From positions 174,967-238,966 of the forward strand of contig JAEZRE010000018.1 of the NCBI GenBank assembly GCA_023412915.1: a stretch of 64,000 nucleotides of DNA, in the 5' to 3' direction. Position numbers and translations under genes: made by a program. The notes below the pieces were generated by a model, which was not told the origin of the DNA, ran no database searches, and saw only the letters and a program-made list of their open reading frames with translations. Each line of letters starts with the position of its first letter. The first letter of the stretch is position 1. The DNA comes from Bacillota bacterium. Lineage in GTDB: Bacteria; Bacillota; Clostridia; Acetivibrionales; DTU013. Below are positions 33,380-42,710 of the stretch, piece by piece.

Positions 33380-34402
33380 ATGGCGAGAGCATCCGGTACA
33401 AAATCAGATCGCACCGGCCGTGAAAAGGCGGCAATGCTGCTGATTTCCCTCGGCCCTGAAAAATCGGCTGAAATCTTCAAGCACCTGAAGGAAGAGGAGA
33501 TTGAACAGCTGACGCTCGAGATCGCGAATATAAGGACAGTGACCCCTGAGGAAAAGGAAAGGGTCATGGAAGAGTTCTATCAGATATGCCTGGCTCAGGA
33601 GTATATAGCCGAAGGCGGTATCGGGTATGCCAAGGAGATACTTGAAAAAGCGCTGGGAACGCAAAAAGCGCTCGACGTTATCAACAAACTGACGGTATCG
33701 CTGCAGGTAAGGCCCTTCGAATTCGTAAGAAAGGCAGATCCTGCGCAGCTGCTCAACTTTATTCAGAAAGAGCATCCGCAGACAATAGCGCTTATATTGG
33801 CCTACCTCAAGCCGCAGCAGGCGTCCGTGGTACTGGCCGCGCTGCCGCAGGACAAGCAGGCCGATGTTGCAAGGCGTATAGCGACCATGGACAGAACGTC
33901 ACCCGAAGTAATAAAAGAAGTCGAAAGAATACTCGAGAAAAACCTATCGTCGCTCGTCACGGAAGATTTCACGGCTGCAGGCGGCGTACAGGCTATCGTA
34001 AACATACTCAACACGGTCGACAGGGGAACGGAGAAATATATCATGGAAACTCTCGAGATCGAAGACACCGACCTCGCAGAGGAAATCAGGAAGAGAATGT
34101 TCGTATTCGAAGACATACTCTCGTTGGACAACCGTTCCATTCAGCGTTTCCTGCGCGATGTCGAGAACAATCAGCTTGCCATCGCACTGAAGGGTGCGAC
34201 GGAGGAAGTGCAGAAGGTCATTTTCTCGAACATGTCCAAGCGTCTTGCCGAAATGATAAAGGAAGATATCGAATTCATGGGACCTGTGAGGCTTAAGGAT
34301 GTTGAAGAGTCGCAGCAGAAGATCGTCAATGTCATAAGGAAGCTCGAGGATGCAGGTGAGATCGTCATTTCCAGAGGCGGAGGAGATGAAATCATTGTAT
34401 AA
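33380..34402 (+). CDS. fliG: Flagellar motor switch protein FliG
   Basis: The 340-residue rotor protein transmits torque. The N-terminal FliF-binding domain starts GREKAAMLLISLGPEKSAEI; the middle domain has the EHPQTIALILAYL motif; the C-terminal domain carries the charged torque helix (MFVFEDILSLDNRSIQRFLRD region, about residues 238-265). GGGAGAGG lies upstream. fliH begins inside its last codons with a 17-base overlap. Confidence 0.97.
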   Translation: MARASGTKSDRTGREKAAMLLISLGPEKSAEIFKHLKEEEIEQLTLEIANIRTVTPEEKERVMEEFYQICLAQEYIAEGGIGYAKEILEKALGTQKALDVINKLTVSLQVRPFEFVRKADPAQLLNFIQKEHPQTIALILAYLKPQQASVVLAALPQDKQADVARRIATMDRTSPEVIKEVERILEKNLSSLVTEDFTAAGGVQAIVNILNTVDRGTEKYIMETLEIEDTDLAEEIRKRMFVFEDILSLDNRSIQRFLRDVENNQLAIALKGATEEVQKVIFSNMSKRLAEMIKEDIEFMGPVRLKDVEESQQKIVNVIRKLEDAGEIVISRGGGDEIIV

Positions 34403-35153
34403 CAGGATTTTCAAGAACAATCAGGTGACATACGGGAGGCCTTATTCGGTCCAGATACCGGTCACTGTCCATAAATTGAACATAGAAGAGCTGTCGGAGG
34501 AGGAAGATACGGAAAGTGAAGAAATGTCGGAGTCTCCCGATCCGGAGCTGCTGCTCGAGAATGCAAGGCACAAATGTGAAATGATGACGCGCGAAGCCGA
34601 GCTTGAAGCCGACAGGATAATTGAAGAGGCTCGGCAGGAAGCTGCGGGCGAAACGCGGAGGATTACCGAGGAAGCGTGGCAGAAGGGATATGCGGAAGGG
34701 ATAGACGCCGCTGCGGAGCAGAGCAGGGATATCCTCGCCCAGGCTGAAGAAATGCGTTTTGAAGCACAAAGAGAGCATGAAGAACTGATTGCCGGAATGG
34801 AAGAGGAAATGCTCTCCCTTGTCATGGATGTGACGCGCAAGGTCGTCGCGGGCGAGCTTGTAACGGATAAGGACTTGATAATCAGACTCATTCGCGAGGC
34901 CTTGCCCAAGTGTTCCAACAAGGACGGCGCGGTGCTCAGAGTATCGCCGGGGGACGCGGAAATGCTCGCTGAAAACCGGGAGGAACTTTTGTCGGGCATT
35001 GAAGGAGCGGACAGTCTTGAAATCAAAAAAGACAGTAGTTTACATACCGGAGACTGTATAATCGAAACTCAGTTCGGCAGCGTCGACGCCGGAGTCAATA
35101 CGCGGCTCGACAAAATCGAGGAAGCATTCAAAGAGGAGCTTCTCGGGAGATGA
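34386..35153 (+). CDS. fliH: Flagellar assembly protein FliH
   Basis: The 255-residue stalk protein controls the export ATPase FliI. It has an acidic N-terminal part, a long coiled-coil (residues ~55-130, rich in Glu/Ala/Arg), and the V-ATPase E-subunit-like C-domain (MLSLVMDVTRKVVAGEL...). ATG 34386 follows GGCGGAGG and overlaps fliG by 17 bases, indicating translational coupling. Unusually, a large REP-like hairpin separates it from fliI. Confidence 0.9.
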   Translation: MKSLYNRIFKNNQVTYGRPYSVQIPVTVHKLNIEELSEEEDTESEEMSESPDPELLLENARHKCEMMTREAELEADRIIEEARQEAAGETRRITEEAWQKGYAEGIDAAAEQSRDILAQAEEMRFEAQREHEELIAGMEEEMLSLVMDVTRKVVAGELVTDKDLIIRLIREALPKCSNKDGAVLRVSPGDAEMLAENREELLSGIEGADSLEIKKDSSLHTGDCIIETQFGSVDAGVNTRLDKIEEAFKEELLGR

Positions 35154-35165
35154 CTCGGGATGAGG

Positions 35166-35235
35166 TGAAACAGAGGGACGGTTCTTTTGTTTCACTTTTC
35201 ACGAAAGTGAGACAAAAGAACCGTCCCCTTGTTTC
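35166..35235. repeat. REP-like long hairpin between fliH and fliI
   Basis: GAAACAGAGGGACGGTTCTT and its continuation through TTTCACTTTT (35166-35199) pair with AAAGTGAGACAAAAGAACCG and its continuation (35204-35235), a stem of about 30 base pairs with a four-base loop. The core GGGACGGTTCTTTTGT / ACAAAAGAACCGTCCC is the kind of sequence found as dispersed intergenic repeats in many clostridial genomes. There is no T tract, so termination is not expected; it could stabilise or process the operon mRNA. Confidence 0.75.
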
Positions 35236-35267
35236 AATTGTTTCACTGAAAGAGAGGAGCACAAACA

Positions 35268-36578
35268 GTGCACAACTGCCTGGCAAAATATCATGATATT
35301 TTGAATAGGTCCGATTTCATAAAATATTACGGCAAGGTCTCCAAGGTTGTCGGCCTCACGATCGAGTCCGACGGACCGGAGGTGGATATAGGTGAGCTTT
35401 GCAGGCTCCACGCATCCAGGGGTAAAAGGGTTATACAGACGGAAGTTGTCGGGTTCAAGGACAACAAGGTCCTGCTGATGCCGCTCGGAGAGATGACAGG
35501 GGTCGGCCCGGGCAACATGGTGGTGGCCTCCGATTCCGCGCTTAAGGTAGGAGTCGGGGAAAAACTCACAGGCCGCGTTCTTGACGGTCTCGGATATCCA
35601 ATCGATGAAAAGGAACCCTTCAAGCCGGAAAAATATTATCCGATCAATAATAAGCCTCCTCACCCTCTTAACAGAAAAAGGATAACTGAACCGCTGACAC
35701 TCGGTATCAAAGCGATAGACGGCCTTTTGACCGTTGGCAAGGGCCAGCGAATCGGCATATTTGCCGGCAGCGGAGTCGGCAAAAGCACTCTGATGGGCAT
35801 GATCGCGCGAAATACCAAGGCGGATGTCAACGTAATAGCCTTGATAGGCGAACGCGGAAGGGAAGTAAGGGAGTTCATCGAGAAGGATCTCCAGGAAGAA
35901 GGCCTGTCGCGTTCAGTACTGGTGGTCGCTACTTCGGACCAGCCCGCCCTGGTCAGGCTGAAGGGCGCTCTTGTCGCTACGGCCATAGCCGAATATTTCA
36001 GGGATCAGGGAAAAGATGTGCTTTTGCTTATGGATTCGCTCACGCGTTTTGCCATGGCACAGAGGGAGGTCGGACTTGCGACGGGCGAACCTCCTGTTTC
36101 ACGCGGATATACTCCGTCCGTTTTCGGCACTATGCCCAAACTGCTTGAACGCGCGGGCAATTCGGAGAAGGGTTCGATAACTGGTTTGTATACCGTCCTT
36201 GTAGACGGCGACGACATGACCGAGCCCGTGACCGATACCGCAAGGGGTATATTGGACGGTCATATCGTACTCTCACGTTCGCTCGCCAACCGTAACCAGT
36301 ACCCGGCTATTGACGTACTGGCAAGCGTAAGCCGTGTAATGCCCGATATCATCTCAAGCGAGCATAAGAAGGCCGCAGGCGAACTGAAAAAGGCGCTTGC
36401 GATCTATCGTGACGCGGAAGATCTCATAAACATAGGCGCGTACGTCAAGGGAAGCAATGAAAACATAGATCACGCCGTCAGCCTGATAAATAATATTTTG
36501 GATTTCGTGCAGCAGTCCACTTCCGACCGCTTTACCTTCAAGGAAGTTCTGGACCGGCTGCAGGGTGTTTTAAATTAA
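35268..36578 (+). CDS. fliI: Flagellum-specific export ATPase FliI
   Basis: The 436-residue ATPase resembles F1-beta and energises flagellar protein export. Walker A is GIFAGSGVGKSTLMG (residues ~163-177), Walker B LLLMDSLTRFAMAQREVGLA, and the export-ATPase signature PSVFGTMPKLLERAGN is present. The start is GTG 35268 with AGAGGAG upstream. It works with FliH and FliJ, its operon neighbours. Confidence 0.97.
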   Translation: MHNCLAKYHDILNRSDFIKYYGKVSKVVGLTIESDGPEVDIGELCRLHASRGKRVIQTEVVGFKDNKVLLMPLGEMTGVGPGNMVVASDSALKVGVGEKLTGRVLDGLGYPIDEKEPFKPEKYYPINNKPPHPLNRKRITEPLTLGIKAIDGLLTVGKGQRIGIFAGSGVGKSTLMGMIARNTKADVNVIALIGERGREVREFIEKDLQEEGLSRSVLVVATSDQPALVRLKGALVATAIAEYFRDQGKDVLLLMDSLTRFAMAQREVGLATGEPPVSRGYTPSVFGTMPKLLERAGNSEKGSITGLYTVLVDGDDMTEPVTDTARGILDGHIVLSRSLANRNQYPAIDVLASVSRVMPDIISSEHKKAAGELKKALAIYRDAEDLINIGAYVKGSNENIDHAVSLINNILDFVQQSTSDRFTFKEVLDRLQGVLN

Positions 36579-36603
36579 GGCATCCATTTTACCGAGGTGA
36601 ATA

Positions 36604-37044
36604 ATGGCTTCATTCAGTTTCAGTCTCCAATCCGTTCTTAACATAAGAATTCAGACGGAAGACAATTTGAAAAATGAACTCGGAAAGGCGATACAGCTAT
36701 TGGAAGCCGAAAAACTAAAGCTCTCTGAGCTCAAAAGCGAATTGGACGTCCTGGTCGACGAATTCAACAAAAAAACGAAAAAGACTACTGTCCGAAAGCT
36801 CATCGAAGTCAAGGAATACCTGTCGTTACTCGATTCCAAAATCAAACTGCAAAAAGAAAATGTAAACTCCGCAATGCTGAATGTCGATAAAATTAGGGAA
36901 GAGTTGTTAAAGGCAGTCAAGGATAGAAAGATACTTGAAAAATTACGCGAAAGAAAGTATGAAGAGTATCTGCTCGAACAGAAGAGACTCGAGCAGAAAA
37001 CAAATGATGAAATCGTCAGTTACAATCGTAAAGAGGGTAACTAA
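36604..37044 (+). CDS. fliJ: Flagellar export protein FliJ
   Basis: The 146-residue protein is almost entirely a charged antiparallel coiled coil (start FSFSLQSVLNIRIQTEDNLK; Lys/Glu/Leu-rich throughout), as expected for FliJ, the central stalk of the export ATPase. It lies directly after fliI. Sequence identity in this family is low, so the call rests on fold, length and position. Confidence 0.88.
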   Translation: MASFSFSLQSVLNIRIQTEDNLKNELGKAIQLLEAEKLKLSELKSELDVLVDEFNKKTKKTTVRKLIEVKEYLSLLDSKIKLQKENVNSAMLNVDKIREELLKAVKDRKILEKLRERKYEEYLLEQKRLEQKTNDEIVSYNRKEGN

Positions 37045-37055
37045 GGAGAGCGTGA

Positions 37056-37868
37056 ATGGCTAAGGACGCCGCCGGCAAGGCAAACGGAACCCCAAATAAA
37101 CAGGGCAGCGGGATCAAGGGAAAGATATTTTCGATCCTTACGGTTTTACTTGTTTTCGCGATAATTGCGGCTGTATTCGGAGGGGTTTTTTATTTTATAG
37201 TACACAATAATTACGGCGGAATAGCCGATCGTTATTATCTCACCATAAAGGACATACCGGTTCTCAAGTATGCCCTGCCAGTTAAAAAGGATCCTCTTGA
37301 TCCCAAAAACATGACGGCAGAGGATATCAAAAAGAAATATATCGAATTCAGGGATAAAAATACAGATCTAAACAAGCAACTGGCCGATGTACGGGCTGAA
37401 CTGGAAAAATACAAGACCTCCGAAGCGGACGCGCAGCAGAAGGCTTCCGACAGCGAACAGAAACTGAAGGATATGGATGCGCGCGAAGCTGCGCTTAAGG
37501 ACAAGGAAAGCCAACTCACCGAAATGAAAAAACAGATAGACGATTCTGTAGCCAAAGGTGATAAGGCGGCTTTCAAGGCCTATTACGAGTCGCTGGACCC
37601 GGCAAACGCAAAAGAGCTTTATTCCAAGGTTGTTCAGGATATGCAGACAGATGCGAACGTAAAGAAGTTCGCGCAGATATACGCGGCGATGGATGAGGCG
37701 GCTGCGGCTCAGATATTTGAGCAACTGGGCGCGACACAGCTCGATATGACGGCTGAAACGCTACAGGCAATGAACAAGGACAATTCCGCTAAAATACTCG
37801 GATCAATGACCCCACAGTTCGCGGCGCAGGTGACCCAAAGGCTTAATGCGCTGTACAAGGGGAATTGA
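37056..37868 (+). CDS. MotE-like flagellar protein (YlxF/MgtE-N type)
   Basis: The 270-residue protein has a cytoplasmic basic N-tail, one transmembrane helix (about 28-52, ILTVLLVFAIIAAVFGGVFYFIV), a coiled coil (~90-165) and a C-terminal MgtE-N/FliG-like domain (VQDMQTDANVKKFAQIYAAMDEAAAAQIFEQLG). It matches the position and architecture of Bacillus YlxF and of MotE, which chaperones the stator protein MotC in other bacteria. A function in export or stator assembly is inferred. Confidence 0.8.
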   Translation: MAKDAAGKANGTPNKQGSGIKGKIFSILTVLLVFAIIAAVFGGVFYFIVHNNYGGIADRYYLTIKDIPVLKYALPVKKDPLDPKNMTAEDIKKKYIEFRDKNTDLNKQLADVRAELEKYKTSEADAQQKASDSEQKLKDMDAREAALKDKESQLTEMKKQIDDSVAKGDKAAFKAYYESLDPANAKELYSKVVQDMQTDANVKKFAQIYAAMDEAAAAQIFEQLGATQLDMTAETLQAMNKDNSAKILGSMTPQFAAQVTQRLNALYKGN

Positions 37869-37897
37869 TATATAAATTACTGAAAGGAGGTGAAAAA

Positions 37898-39523
37898 GTG
37901 AATCTATATGAACTGATGTCAGGTAATTTACCAGCATCACAAAGTACTCCCGTATTTCAGTTAAACACCCGGTCTGAGCACAATACTTCAGGTGAAAGCG
38001 ATACAGCTTCCTTCGACGCGATACTCTCCAACCTACGTGGAGCCGAAAGGCAAACAGGCGTGAAGCCTTCAAGAAATACGGCTGTCCAGAAAAAAACGGC
38101 AGGCACCGACAGCGCGAAAACTGACAGCAAGCCCAAATACCTGACCTTCCAGGAGGCAAATGCAAACGTAAGGAAAACCGATTCCAGCGACACAAAGGTC
38201 AAAGCTGAAGGCGCTCTGGAGGAGACCGGAAAAACGGATGACAGCACGGAAGACAGTAAAAAGGAAGTAAAGGCGGAAATGCAGTCGAACTTCCTCAACA
38301 TTTGCGCCGAACTGCTCGGAATCGATAAAGGCGAGCTGCAGAAGCTCCTTGACAAGGCGGGCGTCTCACTGGATTCCCTGAAAGACACAGCCGATGTAAA
38401 GGAAGCCGCGGCAAATCTATCACAGCTTTTGGGTCTTGACAGCGAACAGGCTGAAGCATTGAAGAACCTTTTTGCGACGGCTGCCGAAGCGCTTGGAATG
38501 CCTGAAGCAAAACAGACGGACGGCGTAAGCGCCGATGCCGGAGCATCCGCTGCAAAACCGGCGGAGGTATCCAAGCCTGCGGAGACACAGGGTATCAAAG
38601 GCCTTCAGGAAGGAAAAACGGGATCGGAGGAATTACCGGCGGATAAAGGCCTTCTGGATAAACTTGCCGCACAGATCGGCGCCAAACTCGATGAGATCAG
38701 TATTCAGGCAGATAAGGACAACAGCACGGTGGAGGAGGAATTAAAAAGTCTCATGAGGCCGCTGCTGGAAAAGGCTGAAATAGCTGCCAGGACTGTTTCA
38801 CAGGATGGAACGCAGACAGCGGCTTCCGACGTTCAACCGGCGGATGGGGATGCCTCAGCTCAGACACAGGCCGTTAACGCTTCCGAAAAGGAAACTGGCA
38901 AGGGATCGGGCGAAGACGATGACAGCCGTGGCAAGTCGGATGACAAAACAGCGCAAAAGGAGATTGTTAGCCAGCCTGCACAAACAGTCAAGGCGGCGAC
39001 GCCACCGGTACAGTACCAAACAGTGCAGGATACGAGACAGGCTGCAGCCGTTATGACTGATAAAATGCCGGAAGTCCCGGTAAAGACGAGTGAACTGATC
39101 AACCAGGTCATTGAGAAGGCAAAAGTGGTATTAAGCCCGGACAAATCGGAAATGCTCATGGATCTGAAGCCCGACAGTCTCGGCAAATTATCTCTCAAGG
39201 TGGTGACCGAAAACGGCATAGTGATGGCAAAGTTTGTCGCCGATAGTCAGCAGGTGAGGGAGATACTCGAATCAAACCTGCAGCTCCTGAAAGATTCATT
39301 GGAGAAGCAGGGCATGAATGTACAGGGTTTCAGTGTTTCCGTCCGGCAGGACCAGCGGGGATCGGACACAGGCAGGCCGCAGTACAAGCCATCGGGAAAT
39401 CCGGCGGTGAAGACGGCGCGGAGCGTAACGGGAACGCAATTGCAGACGGCGGGCATATTCGAATCGGGTACCGCAGGTAATCCGTACAGGTGGGAAGAAA
39501 GCACGATCAATCTTACGGCTTAG
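37898..39523 (+). CDS. fliK: Flagellar hook-length control protein FliK
   Basis: The 541-residue protein has a long, poorly conserved N-terminal region rich in Ala, Glu, Lys and Thr, and a conserved C-terminal domain (about residues 395-495) with LSPDKSEMLMDLKPDSLGKL and VREILESNLQLLKDSLEKQG, the FliK substrate-switch core that signals FlhB when the hook is complete. GTG 37898 follows a full AAAGGAGGTG site. flgD begins 12 bases after the stop. Confidence 0.93.
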   Translation: MNLYELMSGNLPASQSTPVFQLNTRSEHNTSGESDTASFDAILSNLRGAERQTGVKPSRNTAVQKKTAGTDSAKTDSKPKYLTFQEANANVRKTDSSDTKVKAEGALEETGKTDDSTEDSKKEVKAEMQSNFLNICAELLGIDKGELQKLLDKAGVSLDSLKDTADVKEAAANLSQLLGLDSEQAEALKNLFATAAEALGMPEAKQTDGVSADAGASAAKPAEVSKPAETQGIKGLQEGKTGSEELPADKGLLDKLAAQIGAKLDEISIQADKDNSTVEEELKSLMRPLLEKAEIAARTVSQDGTQTAASDVQPADGDASAQTQAVNASEKETGKGSGEDDDSRGKSDDKTAQKEIVSQPAQTVKAATPPVQYQTVQDTRQAAAVMTDKMPEVPVKTSELINQVIEKAKVVLSPDKSEMLMDLKPDSLGKLSLKVVTENGIVMAKFVADSQQVREILESNLQLLKDSLEKQGMNVQGFSVSVRQDQRGSDTGRPQYKPSGNPAVKTARSVTGTQLQTAGIFESGTAGNPYRWEESTINLTA

Positions 39524-39535
39524 GAGGTGAAAATT

Positions 39536-40495
39536 ATGAGTAATGTTACAGTAACAGCAAACCAAAAGACAATACAGCAGGTAATAGACGAAACAAAGTC
39601 CAAGTCAGGTACAAGAAATACCGGTGAACTTGGAAAGAATGATTTTCTAAACCTCCTGGTTACCCAGCTGAGATATCAGGATCCTCTGAATCCCACGGAC
39701 GACAAGGAATTCATCGGCCAAATGGCACAGTTCAGCGCGCTGGAACAGATGACGAACCTCAATACGAGCTTTACCGGGACGAAGGCGTTCAGTCTGATAG
39801 GAAAAAGCGTAGACGCTAATGTCGTGGATCCCTCCACGGGCGAAACGAAGGTAGTATCCGGCAACGTAAGCATGGTCAGGTACTACGACGGTAAGTATTT
39901 CGCTACAGTCAACGGTACCGATGTAGCGATCGACGATATTGTAAACGTAGCGGAAAGCTCTTACTCAACCGATAACAACCTTTCAGCCTATACCAACGTG
40001 ATAGGCTACCTTGTGGACGGCGTCGCCTACGATCCTTCAAACGGCAGCATGATAAAGGTGACAGGAACAGTGAAGTCACTGCAGAAAGGCGTTTACGAGG
40101 ATTATGCAGTAATGGATGGGGTCAACGTTGAAATCGCCGGTTTGGACACGGATGAGACGTCGACGGATCCGGACTACGTTACCAACAAGCTTAAGGATGC
40201 CATGGACAATGGTACTGAAATCGACATTATAATCAAGGACAGCGAGACCGGCGAACGTGTTCCTGTAACCGCGAAGATAGTCAGCTTCACCAGGACGGCG
40301 GACGGCAAGATCAAGGCTGTTTTGAATGGTCTGCACGTACCGCTGACAAGTATCACCAATATCAGCAAAGCTCCGGAAGCAACAGCGCCGACATCAGAAC
40401 AGTCGGGCAGCGGTTCCGCAGCGCCAACTGATTCGGGCAAAGACGAGGATACTTCGGCAGACGGTGGAACGGCAGGTGACGGCAGTGGTAATTGA
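39536..40495 (+). CDS. flgD: Flagellar hook assembly scaffold protein FlgD
   Basis: The 319-residue protein caps the growing hook. Its N-terminal export and cap segment has NDFLNLLVTQLRYQDPLNP and the FlgD signature FIGQMAQFSALEQMTNL. The C-terminal half contains repeated beta segments and a tail rich in Ser, Gly, Asp and Thr that is longer than in Bacillus FlgD (~140 residues). ATG 39536 is preferred because AGGAGGTGA ends six bases upstream. Its last codons overlap the next gene. Confidence 0.93.
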   Translation: MSNVTVTANQKTIQQVIDETKSKSGTRNTGELGKNDFLNLLVTQLRYQDPLNPTDDKEFIGQMAQFSALEQMTNLNTSFTGTKAFSLIGKSVDANVVDPSTGETKVVSGNVSMVRYYDGKYFATVNGTDVAIDDIVNVAESSYSTDNNLSAYTNVIGYLVDGVAYDPSNGSMIKVTGTVKSLQKGVYEDYAVMDGVNVEIAGLDTDETSTDPDYVTNKLKDAMDNGTEIDIIIKDSETGERVPVTAKIVSFTRTADGKIKAVLNGLHVPLTSITNISKAPEATAPTSEQSGSGSAAPTDSGKDEDTSADGGTAGDGSGN

Positions 40496-40895
40496 CAGTT
40501 CGGGAAATACGATCAACAGGTCCCTTATCACCGGTAAACCTTCGATATCGGCAGGAAACCAGGTAAATGGTCCAGCCGGACAGCAAAAAACGGCCGTAGG
40601 CGGATTTGACAGCATACTGAAGCAAAAGCAGGCCGAAAACGAGGAAATCAAGTTTTCAAAGCACGCGGAGCTCAGGCTGCAATCCCGGAACATCAACCTG
40701 ACACAGGCTCAGAAGGATAAAATGAAGGAGGCTGTGGCAAGGGCGGAATCGAAGGGAGTACGCGACTCGCTGGTACTGATGGACAATCTTGCTTTTGTGG
40801 TTAACGTAAGAAACAAGACGGTAATCACGGCTGCAAACAGCAATGAACTGAAGGAAAATGTATTTACAAACATCGATGGCGCAGTAATAGTTTAA
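40464..40895 (+). CDS. Flagellar operon protein (TIGR02530 type)
   Basis: This ~143-residue protein has a variable N-terminus and a conserved C-terminal half (FSKHAELRLQSRNINLTQAQ..., LVLMDNLAFVVNVRNKTVITA) found in the flagellar-operon protein family between flgD and flgE in Firmicutes. Its biochemical role is unknown. Starts at GTG 40464, 40476 or 40485 are all possible, all overlapping flgD by 11-32 bases, so translational coupling is likely. Confidence 0.85.
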   Translation: MERQVTAVVIDSSGNTINRSLITGKPSISAGNQVNGPAGQQKTAVGGFDSILKQKQAENEEIKFSKHAELRLQSRNINLTQAQKDKMKEAVARAESKGVRDSLVLMDNLAFVVNVRNKTVITAANSNELKENVFTNIDGAVIV

Positions 40896-40977
40896 CAGCC
40901 GGACCCTTTCGGGAGGCTGGACATCCCTGAATGACGGACGGGGTGTGACAAATAAAGAAGGAGGTCGATCATCAGCT

Positions 40978-42294
40978 ATGATGAGATCAATGTTCTCCGG
41001 TGTGTCAGGTCTCAGGGCACACCAGACAAGGATGGACGTTATAGGCAATAACGTTGCCAACGTCAACACAGTCGGTTTTAAATCGGGAAGAGTAACCTTC
41101 TCGGAAATATTCAGTCAAACTTTAAAGGGTGCAAGCTCGCCTGACGCTTCGAGCGGAAGGGGCGGTACGAATCCGATGCAGATAGGCCTGGGCCTTGGCG
41201 TCGGAGCAGTCGATACGATTACTACAAGAGGCAGCCTCCAGAGGACCGACAATCCTACCGATATGTCGATTGAGGGCGACGGCTTCTTCATCTGCAAGGG
41301 CGGCAGCGGCGACACCTTCAAATTCACAAGGGCAGGTAACTTCGGTATAGACAAGCTCGGCAACCTCGTTACGGGCAGCGGCCTCAATGTTTACGGCTGG
41401 CAGGCGCTGAAGACGGACGGCAGCGGAGAATTCGACACTGAAAAACCGGTTGAGCCCATCAACCTCTACTCGGACAGTTACAGAAACAAAAGGATAATCG
41501 CCGCAAAATCGACATCAAAGGCTGAGTTGTCAGGCAATCTGAACGCTTCGATGAAGGTTGACACCGCGACTCCCCCGGCATCGGAAAATACCTTTACCAT
41601 CCCGATGACTATCTACGATAAACTGGGCAACGACTATAAGGTAAACGTCGTATTCAATAAAGAATCGATGACTTCGACGACGCCCATCACTACGACGTGG
41701 ACCTGGACGGTAAGTACGGACGCGACGATCGGTTCAGGCGCAACTGCAGCGACCGGTACGGTAACCTTCGACTCGGAAGGCATGCTGACAACCACGTCGG
41801 CGAAATCGGCCAATGTAACGTTTACGCCTGTCAACGCGGGAACTGATTCCTTCGACGTAAACATCGACTTTTCAAAAATCACGAGCTTTGCTTCCGACAA
41901 CTCAGTCAAACCGAAGAGCGTCGACGGTTATCCGTCCGGTAACCTCGTAAGCTTCAGCGTAGGCGCCGACGGCATTTTGACCGGCATATATGACAACGGC
42001 CAGCAGCAGTCGCTCGGACTTATGGCGCTGTCAGGCTTTGAGAACCCGGCGGGTTTGCAGAAGGTCGGAGACAACATGTACATACCGACCACGAACTCTG
42101 GTGACTACAAAGCCGTAAAAGCGGGCTCGAACGGCGTAGGAACGCTTAACCCGGGTACTCTTGAAATGTCGAATGTCGACCTTTCAAAAGAATTCACCGA
42201 CATGATCATCACACAGAGGGGCTTCCAGGCAAACAGCCGCATAATTACGACATCGGATGAAATGCTGCAGGAGCTTGTAAATCTCAAGAGATAA
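40978..42294 (+). CDS. flgE: Flagellar hook protein FlgE
   Basis: The 439-residue hook subunit starts MMRSMFSGVSGLRAHQTRMD, has NVANVNTVGFKSGRVTFSE in the N-terminal D0 region, the FlgE core with TPPASENTFTIPMTIYDKLG, and the C-terminal D0 motif SNVDLSKEFTDMIITQRGFQ. GAAGGAGG lies upstream. It is the last clear hook gene; flbD follows after ~200 bases containing a hairpin. Confidence 0.96.
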   Translation: MMRSMFSGVSGLRAHQTRMDVIGNNVANVNTVGFKSGRVTFSEIFSQTLKGASSPDASSGRGGTNPMQIGLGLGVGAVDTITTRGSLQRTDNPTDMSIEGDGFFICKGGSGDTFKFTRAGNFGIDKLGNLVTGSGLNVYGWQALKTDGSGEFDTEKPVEPINLYSDSYRNKRIIAAKSTSKAELSGNLNASMKVDTATPPASENTFTIPMTIYDKLGNDYKVNVVFNKESMTSTTPITTTWTWTVSTDATIGSGATAATGTVTFDSEGMLTTTSAKSANVTFTPVNAGTDSFDVNIDFSKITSFASDNSVKPKSVDGYPSGNLVSFSVGADGILTGIYDNGQQQSLGLMALSGFENPAGLQKVGDNMYIPTTNSGDYKAVKAGSNGVGTLNPGTLEMSNVDLSKEFTDMIITQRGFQANSRIITTSDEMLQELVNLKR

Positions 42295-42343
42295 CACAGC
42301 TGATGAAATGGATGGTCAGTAAATAGCAGGGATTAGCAATATA

Positions 42344-42374
42344 GCGGGACAGGGGGTTTTGGACCCTGTCCCGC
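42344..42374. repeat. Strong hairpin between flgE and flbD
   Basis: GCGGGACAGGG (42344-42354) is a perfect complement of CCCTGTCCCGC (42364-42374) with a nine-base loop. There is no following T tract, so it may attenuate or protect the flgE transcript instead of ending transcription. It lies 50 bases after the flgE stop. Confidence 0.6.
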
Positions 42375-42492
42375 CATAACTCCAAAAATTATGCTTCATA
42401 AATTGACGAATTATAACGATATAATATAGAGAAAAAATACAAATAAAGCCTTATTATGAAATTTTCTATTGAGTTTTAGGGGTAAAAATATT

Positions 42493-42693
42493 ATGATTAA
42501 ACTAACCAGGCTCAACGGCTCGGTTTATGTCCTGAACAGCGATCTTATAGAAACGATAGAAGCGACGCCGGACACGGTCATCTCGACTACCGACGCAAAA
42601 AAATATGTCTGCAGAGAATCCGTAGATGAAGTAATCGGAAAGATTATCGAGTTCAGAGGGAGGATACTGATATACGCAGACACTCACAAATGA
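42493..42693 (+). CDS. flbD: Flagellar FlbD family protein (SwrD-like)
   Basis: The 66-residue protein is the FlbD/SwrD family: IKLTRLNGSVYVLNSDLIETIEATPDT followed by VCRESVDEVIGKIIEFRG. SwrD supports torque in Bacillus. ATG 42493 is used, with an AGGGG about 11 bases upstream. In many clostridia motA and motB follow; here fliL comes next. Confidence 0.93.
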   Translation: MIKLTRLNGSVYVLNSDLIETIEATPDTVISTTDAKKYVCRESVDEVIGKIIEFRGRILIYADTHK

Positions 42694-42710
42694 TAGAGGG
42701 GGCATAAGGT

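Noticed and set aside
42400..42445. TTGACG and TATAAT hexamers before flbD as a promoter
   Set aside because: The spacer is only 11 bases, too short for a sigma-A promoter, and the motility-sigma reading also has a short spacer.
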